Below are positions 1 to 12,000 of a stretch of DNA of 64,000 bases, piece by piece. The DNA is taken from assembly GCA_019055375.1 (NCBI GenBank), contig JAHQIW010000141.1, positions 248,001 to 312,000 of the forward strand, given 5' to 3'. Position 1 is the first letter of the stretch. Every line of letters starts with the position of its first letter. The position numbers and the translations under genes are program-made. The notes beneath the pieces were generated by a model. The model was not told the origin of the DNA, searched no databases, and saw only the letters and a program-made list of their open reading frames with translations. Source of the DNA: Parelaphostrongylus tenuis. Lineage: Eukaryota > Nematoda > Chromadorea > Rhabditida > Metastrongylidae.

Positions 1-3000
1 CACTAGACTATACAGCAAATAATGTTGTCGGTTATTCAGTACCTGGAACAACGAGATCGAAGCTTTCGTAACCATATGGAGATAATGCAAATGATTTTGA
101 AAATACCGAATTATTCGCATCCAAAAACGCAAAACAAATAGTAAGCAGCGCTGCGATAGCACTTGGACAGAGTAATTGGCGATCAGAATGCCAAGGATTC
201 AGAGTCATTGTTCCTTTACCAAGATGAGTAAGCCCTTGTGACAATCGTACTAACATCAGAGATACCTGAAAAATAAAATCCCCATTTGTCGTAACAGGTA
301 TCCTTTACTATATATTTACGCGAGCAGGATAGACAGACTGAAGCGTCGTTGATTGATTACCGGAAAGTATTTAGGGAAGATCAACCTAGTGCCCGGCCTC
401 ACTGACCACTCGGCCACACCTCTCCTTAATGAAAGTAAGTGCCAATAAAAATGGACACATTGCTTACAACTTTGGGTGGTAACCGTGCAAGATGGCCCCT
501 AAGTTGACGGCACGTACGGCGTGAGTCAAACGAGGCTCACATTGGTGCTTGTTTCTTCTCAGAAAATGTATCAAACTACCTTATCCATGCAAAAAGCAGG
601 TGATCGCCGAACTCACAGACGTCGCGGAATACCGGAACATCTTCGTTGATTTATTGGCTGTGATATATTTTTACGCTAATTTTGTACTTTCTAACCAATG
701 ACTTCTCCAAAGTAGTCTCTCCACTAGACAAGTAAGTCTAGCCAAAAAAGGTTCTCACAATAATCTTATGCACTAAACAGTTCCCATGGTCATTACCCGG
801 ATACGATGCCTGTGTTGGATGGGCCCAGATCAAATGATTCTAAATCGAGTTAATAGAAGTATAAAAAAAGGGCAGTATAGTAAAATGAGGGGCCGGTAAG
901 AAAGCGAAAAATAACTTTCTCCTGTGCAAATGTGTTGAGAGTAACTACCTGATCCTTATGGTGATAGCTAGCCAACGATCGAAGCATGGCAACTAAACGA
1001 GCATTATTGGTACCAGCACCAACCTGGAAAGTAAGTCCAATGTAACAAATACAATATTATTGAGATTTTTGGAACCAAATTCATACACACGCTTGAATGC
1101 TTGGACAGCCATCTTCACTGACAGTGTGAGCCCCAATACAAAAAAGTTATGCTGGTTTAGCTGTTTTGTTCCCTGAAGTCCCGAGATAAGCTTAGCCGGG
1201 ACTTCTTCAGGGGTCACCACATTAGAACAACCGCCAGCCCTTGTGGATCACAAGGAGACTATTGCCTTGCGACTAGTATCTACCAAGACTGGAGTCATTT
1301 CCGCTACGGTTCACTCTCAGCTAAGCTTTCCGGTGCAAACATCGAACTTATCCTCAGCGTTGATGGTCCTGCTAGGAAAATGAACCCGCCGCTGTACTTT
1401 GCAGTCTGACACCCAGAAACACCTCCCAGCCACGACTAGGCGGTGAAAGATTTGAGAGGATGCTCATACATATTCAAATATATTATCACTTTGTGGATAT
1501 GCAGTGTACGCTAACCAGTCTGACTGCTCGTTAAGTAAAAAATAAATCCATTAGTGATGCACAACACTATGGGAACAGTAGCCACGGTAGTCTCCCGAAA
1601 AGAATGAAACGCGGGTTCAACTCGCTTCCAAACTTCAAAGCGCTGCATATTACTCAGTACCATTGGATATGTGTTTGTGATATCATACCACTGCTGAAGA
1701 AGCTGTTAAGTAACAATTGATTAAAGAATCGGTAACAAAGTTACCAAGGAAATATGACTCACCAAACCCATGGCAAATATGGCATTATGTGCAGTATCTG
1801 CATCGGCATCGTGGGAAAATTTGCTCAACGTTTCCAGAATGTTCAACTGAGGATTTGAGACTGATATCAATGCAAGGGCTAAAGGAACTGCTCGTCGAAT
1901 AACAGCCTCGCCGTATCGAATAAGGTGTCCAAACATTCTCAAAGCCATCTAAAATATATGACAATCACATTCCCATGGAGAAAAAACTTGAAGAACTCAA
2001 AGATACTGATAAAATGGTTTCCAGAACAAAAAGAAACAGCAAAGATACACAATTATACACGAAGCAATTTGGAACCTACGATAGGGCTATTTACCTGAGA
2101 ACCAACATCTTCACCCATTGCAATCAGACCTATACCAAGAACTGCAACTGCTTGTTGTGAAGACAAATCAGGCCTTGAGTCCTTATCCTTATCACTTTTT
2201 GCATCTTTCTTGGTTTTATCGTCTTTCTGAGAAAAAAAAATTCCATCATTTAGGGTACCATGACCACACTCAGCTGTGGAATTACTTCCCATAGAAGCTT
2301 GAAAATTCAGAAAGAAAACAAAGAGATGCAAGGCATCGACTGTTTTTGAGACCTCGCAATAAACATTCAATATAGATTCTCAAGAATGTTAAAAGCCTCA
2401 TTCGAGACGCCAGGGCCATACACGCGTGCACGGAGGTCTCGCCCCCCTCGTCAGTAGCCCACGTGGGGCGTAAGCTACCGACGAGAGGTGAGACCTCCGA
2501 AACATGCGTGTATGGCCCTGGCGTACCAACCTCGGGTAAGGCTTTAAACAAAGAGATGAAGCAATGAATCAGAGGCAAACATGTATATAATGACTCTGAT
2601 GGTACAAATTCAGTTGAACCAACAAGACCTTTTTCTTCTTATCCTCCGTTTCATAATGTTCAGAACACATATGGAGTAACTTCTGTATCTTAAGTACATT
2701 ACCCGTCCCAGCATATGCACACACGTCGACTAATGTGGACACCTTAAATAAATCAATCCTTACCGTGAAATGGAGCAAATAAAAAGTGTATGTATAAACG
2801 CGTACATATTCATGTAAATATATATGTATACATACATACATAAGCATTATATACACATGTATATGCACATGCATGTATATGTTCACACATCTTTAATGTG
2901 TATACGTACATACATATATACACACATACGTACATATATGCACACATAAACGTACATACATGCATGTATATAGTAGTCTTCTCCAAGTTATAGGACTAGA

Positions 3001-5980
3001 ACAATAAACATCAAAATTATCAACCAGGATTGATTAAAACTGTATGATTTTGGTATCGTCCAATTACTTTTTTTACTTGCGAACATTTCAGTATACAACT
3101 TGCCAATAGTTCCTTCAAGATGGAGCTGTCGTGGGAAAAATCGCTTGCTACTCATGCACACGAATGGCGCGTAGGAAAAATTGCTAGAGAAGCGGAGCAC
3201 AAGATTAATAGAGCTTCCTGTAGAGGGCCCTAGCGCAACCGATCTTCCAGACTGTTATCTCCAGCTTTGAATTTTGCGGACAACTTCCTAGCAGTCTTTT
3301 CTGCAACCGTATCATCACCTCAAGCTCCATTAATCTTTTGCGCCACTTCACCAGCATTTTCCCTCGTGCGCCATTCATGCATGAGTAGCAAGCGAATTTG
3401 TTTCCAAGACAGCTCAATTTTATCGTAAGTATAGGCAAGATGTATACCAAAATGCTCGCACAAAAATGCGCAATCCATCGATATTGAAGCCATGAAATTT
3501 CGATTACTTCTGACTAGTTAATCTGGCGTTTATTGTTCTAGTGCGAAAACTTAACGACCCAATATAGTCATACATGGATTACGCAGCTGAGCAAGCACAT
3601 TTAAGACTTCTATACTCATTAGGAACTTTATAACCTATCCTGAAACTTCACAGTCAGGCTTTTTCTCCAAGCAGCTGTTCATATTCGGAAAAAAAACAAA
3701 GATATGAAAAAGGAAAAGTTTCCAAAAACGTGCCGAATAAACGCACCATTGGACCAAAAGGTTCCGGGAGAGAACGAAGAGATTCGACAAACACTTCGCT
3801 TTTTTCCTGAGTACCTGAGATAAAACTAATAACTCGTCGTAATTTCTGACAATAGTGAAATAAAAAGTCTGCAAATAGCATTATGCAACGTATATCACTT
3901 AAATATGCCGTGAAACACTCACCTAGAAAAATCAAAGCAATGCCGAGAGCTAAAAACCGCATATTTGGGTCGTTAAGTTCAGACTCGTTTCGCTCCATTA
4001 GTGTCTGGAGCATCTCCATTGCCACAGTGTGATCAGCAGTTCCTACCATGATAAGTCCAAGTGCGAGACCAGTCAGGCCTTTAACTTCACTTGTTGCCGA
4101 TGGTTTCGAATCCGTAAGCACCTTAGATGGAGAGACATTTATTACTGTTATGTAGAAATAGATCTATTGAGATCAGAGCGCAATAACCGAAATTTTTATA
4201 CCTTCTTAAGCTCAAATATCACTCCACCTTCCTCGTTTTTCACAACAGTTTCTCGTTTCGAGTTAGCATAAGCCAACCTAATCCCAGAACCGAACCAACT
4301 CGAATAACAGCTCTAAACATAGGTTTTTAGAGGATGACGACATAATAATGGAATCTCACTGAGAACGCAGTGCGCAGTAGCTGTGATTCACATAGTAAAA
4401 TAGATGTGCGTTTAATATAAATATAGGGGAGGATATCTCAAGATCTATCCTATTTGATATAAAGCTTTCGTGAGACTGGTATTACTCATATCACCTGTCC
4501 ACCCGCTAATCGTCGAGTGACTTAAGCGGGCACCAGTAAAGCTTCCATTTTCCCTGTTGAATACTGAATACAAAAATGGCCCCGTAGGTCCTCCTCACAG
4601 GAATACGTTTTTGAGCACCACATCTTTCCCCTAGGCATGGTATCTTCTTCGGAAACGACTGATAAAGATAACAACAACATGCTGGTGACCTCTCTCATGA
4701 AAGCAATTTAGCGTTTCGTTCGCGGAAAAGGAAGATACCGATTTCGCGCAAACTTTACATGGAAAAGACGCTTCATGAGATAATTCCCACTTTTGATGCT
4801 AGGGTTCAATCGAAGCTGGTCTTTCGAAAGACGTGCAACATTGTCAAACCTTCGCAATTCTCCGTAAAACTACTGGTATAAGCTCATCGACAGGGAACGC
4901 CATCCCATTTACTATATATGAATAGTGCCATTACCTTTCTGAGTGTATGTGATCAATAAGCAGTGCTGAGGCTGGATCACATGCGTCTTGTATCCCAGAT
5001 GAAATAATACCAATAGCTAACAACGTTCCAGCCTAAAATGACCATTCTTCGTTCAAGAATACCACCTTAGCAAAATTTAGGTTGACCACTCCTCCTAACC
5101 TTGATGAAGTCATCGTTCACATACAAAAATTTATCGCACTGTCCAAGCCCAGAGTCAATATCCCAACGCCACACGAGGCCTTGAGATGCTGCTGCTGATA
5201 GCATGCCTGAATTGAACTTAATGGAATTTCTGCAGAATTTCCAAGCTAAAAACAACGCACCGTATTCTTTATTCTTGTAGAACCATTTGCTAGCGTCTTC
5301 ACTCTCTGCCATCATCTTATCCACTCCAAAGCCACAATTGACGAACCCATTCACAAAGGCTGCAGCTAGGTTCATTCTAGCAGAATCAGGAGCTGCTGTA
5401 TTTCCAAAGGGACCTGGAATTCTGCATTATTAGCTCATCTTTGTTTTAACGACATATTAGTGAAGAAACAAAGATGACAATCTTTTAGAGTACAGAAATT
5501 CGGAGATATTTGCAACTAACGACTGTGCTCCAGATGACTTTTGTAGATCCCCTCGGGCGTTTTTAGGTTCCATAATATCGAGCTCTCGAGCAAGGGAATG
5601 AAAATATTCGTAAAGATGAGCATTTGAGTTCAGTTCTCCAAGTTGTTCACCATTGGGAACGTTTTCGAAATCGAGGAATATCTGATGACGACCAAGTAGT
5701 ATTGCCATTTGCTTTTGCAGTAATCTGCAACGGTATTAAACATTACAAATAGGTGGAGTTCAATCGAGTTTTATCAAAACTTTCCTTGATGAAGAAATAA
5801 CATCCCAGATTTTCGAACCCTCAATAAACACAGTTCGACTCTTTTTCACTTCAAGCACTGTGAATTGAGACCAACTCAGGGCGACCGAAATGTCACCCCT
5901 CAGTTACTAAATACAAGCCACATATACCGCGGATTATACTACCGCGCAAGGTTCCAATTTGCATATCACCAATATACTGG

Positions 5981-6054
<74 letters not shown>

Positions 6055-9000
6055 AATGATGTAGAACAATGTGCAAAACTTTCGCGCCAGAGGGGAGGGG
6101 GAATTCGAACCCGCATCTCACTCCATCCGGGAGCGCGGGCTCTAACCCGTCGCACTACTGACGCCCGTTTTGATTATTGGATATATAGTAGAAACTCTTC
6201 GTTCACAGTTCTCAAATATGTATGAAAGAGATTCAAGCGTTAACACCAAAGATATAAAATGTCCTGTTGCTATTAATTAAGACAACATGTGATGTATAAA
6301 CGTCCAGATTAGATATCTATCTCTAACGCACTAATGAAAGCGCGTAAGTAATCTAGCGGATCTCTTGCGGAGTGTTGCTAATTATCTAACTGTCAAAAGC
6401 ATAAAAGGGACCAAATCGCAGCTTAGCATGGCCTTAAAAATGACTTCTAATATATCCATCGCATGAAACTAATCCAGTTTGAGTTGCAGAGAAAACGAGG
6501 CATCATAAACAATCAAATTACGACGATATATACCACTCACAAATCTTTAGTCATCGCGAAAATCTCCTTAATCTCGTTCGGTTCGTTCAACATAATAGCA
6601 CATCGTACAGCTTCTAGATAGCGATTATACTTCAAATAGATATTCTTTGCAGTGCGAATGAGGATCACATTGTCTGGATCTGGAGTCAACGGTGCACAAC
6701 TAAAAACAATGAGCGTGATCCATTTTATAACCTTTTGACAACAAGGCGTTTTCTCTTTTCTCGGACTCACAGTAATCATTTCGATAGCCTAAACCTCGGC
6801 GATTCTGATATTACATTTGTTTTTTCTCAGAAAACCATCTTAACTCACTGCAACAGCGACTAATTGAATTTCACACTCAGCGCGCTTCATCGCGTTTTTG
6901 GATTAGCGCTGTGCGCAACGATTGCAAAGTCGCCTCCAAATTCCGCAATTTCCATAATCTATTTTGAAATTTTCCCTCCGTTTTGGAAAGTATCCTAGCT
7001 TTTTCGTGTGAGGATCCTGGAAGAATCTTTGCCCGCTTATTCTATAGCCTCCGGCTTTTATCTTCATTTCTGATTGCCAGATAAACCGGTTATGAAATTT
7101 AGGCCCAGAAGTGCGAAACATCATCTTCTTTTTTGCTCATTTAACGCTCCGCGGAGATTTTGTCGAAGCTCCTCCATAGCTTCAGGATGATCAAAATTTA
7201 TTCCATACTACTGGAAATGTGTTTAAACGATCATCAACAAAAATTAGCCGAGTAAAGGCCACGGTGCCACTCGTTGGGAATGTTGCGAAATCCCGTTCAA
7301 ATAGTTATTTACACAACCTAACCGAGCAGAAACTGCGCGCCAAATGTGAGACTCAATTTTATTTTCGCTGCTTCAGCGCACTGAGGTCTTTTCAAGAACC
7401 AAGCGTAGTATTAGAATCGCCGAGACTTAGGCTATCAAATAATAACTGAGGATCTGAAAAAAAAGGTGAAAGCGCTTTGTCACCAAAAGGTTGAGAAATT
7501 GGTTGAGATAACAAAATTGTACCAAAAACCCAATAATGCATGAAGAAGAACAAAAAAGTTAAGTTTCTGATATAAAAAGGAAACGTTCCCACGGATGTTA
7601 CTACCTGAGTAAGTAGAGGCAGACCCTCTGATGATCCACATCGACTACATACTCCATCAAAAGATCAAGCCGCTCAATCTCAATAAGCAGATCACACGCC
7701 TCCACCTGTGAATTTCGAAATTCTCAAAGGTTTCTACGGAAGAAAAAACCTACTCAACGAATGAAAAACTAAATGAACCTCGGCATTGTGCTTCATATTA
7801 TGCATGACAATATCTCTCGCAAGTACAAGAAGCTCATTGCGCCTGAAATGGCCATTTTCGACGAAATTTATTATTTATAACCATAAGAATGCAGAGACAC
7901 AAACAAATGTATAGTTGCAAATCTTTCCTATGACTTCTGAATTGCCGAATTCACTGTAAACGCTACTAAATGATAACGCTTTTTGATAGGAAGATAAAAG
8001 GATAAAGCTCTTGGTATTGACCGATCCCCGCGGGATGCGCCATGCATTCGTCCTCTACAATGACTCGCGGTGGCCTTCCGCTGTATCGAATCATTGCTGC
8101 TGATCCTCTAGACATGCTGAGACCAGTGTAGTACCAATTTACCAACCCCGGAGGAACGGATGGTTCGGTAAGCCATGAGCGCGACATTGAACCATCAACC
8201 TTGTGTGCAACGCAAAGACCTCTAAACACTGCGTCACATGGGCTCTAAAATTTGGTACTTTCACCAAATATCATTTCTCAGCCGAAGTGAAGGGAAAAAT
8301 TCAGAACTAGAGGTTGTGTTCAACAAGGATTCTTTTATTTAACCGATTCTAGCTATAGTATGTATGGTGTTGCAAACTAAGTAAGACGTAAAACTTTAGA
8401 GGTCTCAGACGGGAACCTAACTCGCATCTCACCCTTTCCACGAGTACGCGCTTCCATATTACACTATAGGAACTCCTACTCCGCTACCACTTTTTCTGCG
8501 GCATGAAGCACCGATACGTCAGCAACCCACTGTTACGGTGTGGCCTAGTAAGCGCGTTTTGGCATTGAACACTGATAGACATTACAAATTGCTCATAATC
8601 AACGAGAATTTCTTGTTTTATACCGCTCTTCCAGCAGCGTTGTGATCTTATAATTATAATTCAAGACAATATATAGAAAAAAGTGGTAGCATAGTCGTGT
8701 GCTTGGTGGTGGAGTGATAACACGCGCTCCCGCTCTAAATGAAACGTGGGTTTCACCTCCCGCGACAGGTTGAATGCTTTGTATATCACTGTACCCCAAG
8801 TATATAAATTATACAAACGTCGTCATAAAAGAAAATATACCAAGAGACATGATTGTTGAGCAGTGGCATCCCATAACACAAATTCGTTGAAATAAACGAA
8901 AAATCGAAGGTAAAGATCGACAAGAATTTTTCTATTGCTTTTTTAGCGGCAGAATGATGCTACAGATAAACTCAATGATGTTGCGCGATGTTAAAATCTT

Positions 9001-12000
9001 GACGTCAGGTCGGACTCGCGAATCCGCATTTCACCCTTTCCCGAGGACGTGTGCTGTATCCCTTGCACTACTGACGCCAATTTGACTAGCACTTTTTTCT
9101 ACGCTACAATGCCTCCGTCTGTCAGCAACGGTTCAGAGAAGCGGTTGAATAGAAAGAAGGTTCTTTTCTGTTAAAAAGCGACAAATGAATATTCAACCTC
9201 ATTAACTTGACAAGAATTTTTTTATGGAAGTGTTGGTGATCATTCGAAACCCAAATCTCTCGCTAGAAGCCATAGGTAGCTGGTTTTCCAAAACTCTGCA
9301 CTCCCTTTATAACTCGCAAAATTCGATAGAAAAATATGTTTCAGACTCGCCGCGCGCTCTTCATTTTTAATCACGCGCATAATTCGCTGGAGGCAAAAGA
9401 AACATATGAAAGGTGTAGAGAAAATTTCCTAGTATCTGAACAATCGTGTTATCTGGAGTTTCTTTCAGATTCGAAAGCAAACCCCCAATTGAATAACAAT
9501 TTGCATCGCATATGTCTAGCCCGTCAGCGCCCCGACCCCCAGCCGTAGTTTAGTAGGTAAACAAACTTGTCGAATGAGATTCGACCTTATTCTCCTTACT
9601 ACACTGCAGTGAAATGGTCTTTACCATGTAGTAAGCATAGCTTTGGAATCGTTGATACTTAGGCTATCGAATGGTTACTTATATTATGAGGAGAAAGCTC
9701 TTTTCAGCGAGAAATGTGCGAGTATGAAACACAAATGTTTTCTCTCTGATACAGTGTTATAAAAAGAGTTTCAGAAAACCGCCCACATACGGATCTAGCC
9801 GGAATTTAAGCTTTCGAATGACTGCTGATACTCCTGCGAAAAATTCTTGTCCAGCGAATGAGATCGAATAATCATTTGTCGCTGTCCAACAGAAAAAATG
9901 CCAGAAAAAGTTCTTGTAGATCGCATATATCCGAAATCTGTTAGCGTAACTGTGCTCAATCCTGATATGGCTCGCCAGGCCAGATCGTTGACGGTTGCTG
10001 CCGACAGACTGATGCGTTGAAGCGTAGAAACAGTGGTGACGAAACAGGCGTTAGTAGTAAAATCGGCTAGAACACACGCCCCTGGAAAGGGCGAAGTGGG
10101 GGTTCGAGTCCGGCCTGACGTCAAGACTTTTGATCATAAAGGTAAAGGTCTATTTCTTGACAATTGAAGTTTACGCACCGCCGACTATCTTCAATAAAAT
10201 TATGTGCGTCACGAAATTTCCGATGTCAGCCTTATAGCGTTGATTTTTGTCATTTTAATAGGAATCTTCAGCATTATACCTAGCCTTGCTCTTTTCTGAA
10301 CCATCAGCTGCCTGTTTCCACTCTTCGGACATTTCCATAGCTAGATGGCGAAACATATTCATGACCCCAGTCACCAATCGGCTCATGCATTCCCTAAAGA
10401 ATTAGATTATGGGCAGTAATGGAAGAGAATATAAACTTGAAGAAGATGGAAGGATAATAAGATAAGATTTTGGCCCTGACCAATCCCTGAGGGATTCGCC
10501 ATCCATTCGATTTCTTCAAGCATCGTGAGGTGATTGAATGCAAGCTGTCCTTTACAATGACTCGCCTTGGTCTACCGACATGACCAGTCAGTGCTCCTAC
10601 CCTCCCAAACAAGCCTAGTATCAATTCACCAACATTGAGGGAGATGGAAAGCTTGTCGAGCCTTTAACGCAGGATCGAACCGTCAACCATGAATGCGTCG
10701 CAAAGCCCCCTCTATTCTTTGTGCTACACAGGCCTTCATAGAAAATGCAACGAAGTAGACTTATCTACGTTCTAAATTGAGCATACCTTCATCCGGAAAT
10801 TGATGCAGTCGCTCCTTTCATCGGAACACATCGCCTAGCACCGAGATAATGTCAGCACAGAGCCTCTAGAAGGAAATAAAAAAGGCAGTGCGCGAGAGTA
10901 GTCATGTACTGTACCTTTGTTGGTCCTGGTTCCATTTTCTCAAACACTTGCTTCATTTTCGCGTAATGAGGACGCATAAACTTAAGGGGTTTTGGAACCG
11001 AAGTCATAGATGTGGTCGATGCACGAATCAGAGTACGCATTGTCTCCAGCGACGGCTGGTAGAGGCTAGTGTTATTTTCCTGAACGAGAAATATATGCAT
11101 ATTAAAAAGAATGAACAGCTTTCGATGTTGACCAATTCCCGATGGACGAGCACTATGCGTACGTCTTCATCTAGCATGGATTAAGTCAATGCTACCACTC
11201 TCCCACAGATTTCTGCTACCAATTCAGCGAACCCAGGAACCCCAGAGGGATGGAAGCTTAATGGATTCTGAGGGTAGGATTGAGCCATCGGTCATCGATT
11301 GATCAATTAACCCCGTTTGAGTCACAGAGTACATCAAACCACTGCGCTACACTACTGGCACTTCATTATGTCTTCAGTGTTTTTTCTCTTCACTAAGAAT
11401 TTCTATGCTTCTAACATTCAATCGTTTTTTCCTCTTCTTCTCGAACGTCGTGGAATAAATTACTAGTTGAGCACGTCCCCTTGCGATCTCGAAGACAACC
11501 TGACAGCGGCGTTCCATAGGGCGTTAGTTCTTGACTGCCGGTGACTGTTGGGGTTCGGGTTCGCTCCCAAGCGCGCCGCCACGTGTATCGCAACCACTGG
11601 GCCATGGCTCCCTTTATGTATATTAGTGTTCATCTAAACTACTTCCTTTAGAAGGCACGGGATGAAGGAACGATCGCCCTCACCGGACAAGAACTTTTCA
11701 TAGGAGTGTTAGTAATCGTTCGAAAGCCGCCTAGATCTTTGTCTAGCACGGTATATGGCCGGTACTTCAAAAAGTCTCTGATAATAACGCTTCAATAAAG
11801 ACAAAACGTTTGTGTTTCACACACGCGTCTTTGCAAGACAGAGCTCTTTCAATACACCTAAGAGAATTGAGTGGTGACCAAAAATACGAGTGGTGGCGCA
11901 AATGTACCTCGGTGGTATAGTGGTAGCACGCGTCCCGGTATGGATGAAATGCGGGTACGACTCCCGCTGAGGTCGTATTTTTTGCTCGCCACTCGTTTCT

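Noticed and set aside
5865..6225. Overlapping ORFs with Tyr-Ile runs on both strands
   Set aside because: They are translations of the (AT)n microsatellite and of the adjoining tRNA-like repeat.
11909..11977. Functional tRNA-Gly-like gene
   Set aside because: A and B boxes and acceptor pair well, but the anticodon arm is non-canonical and the unit sits inside a dispersed palindrome.
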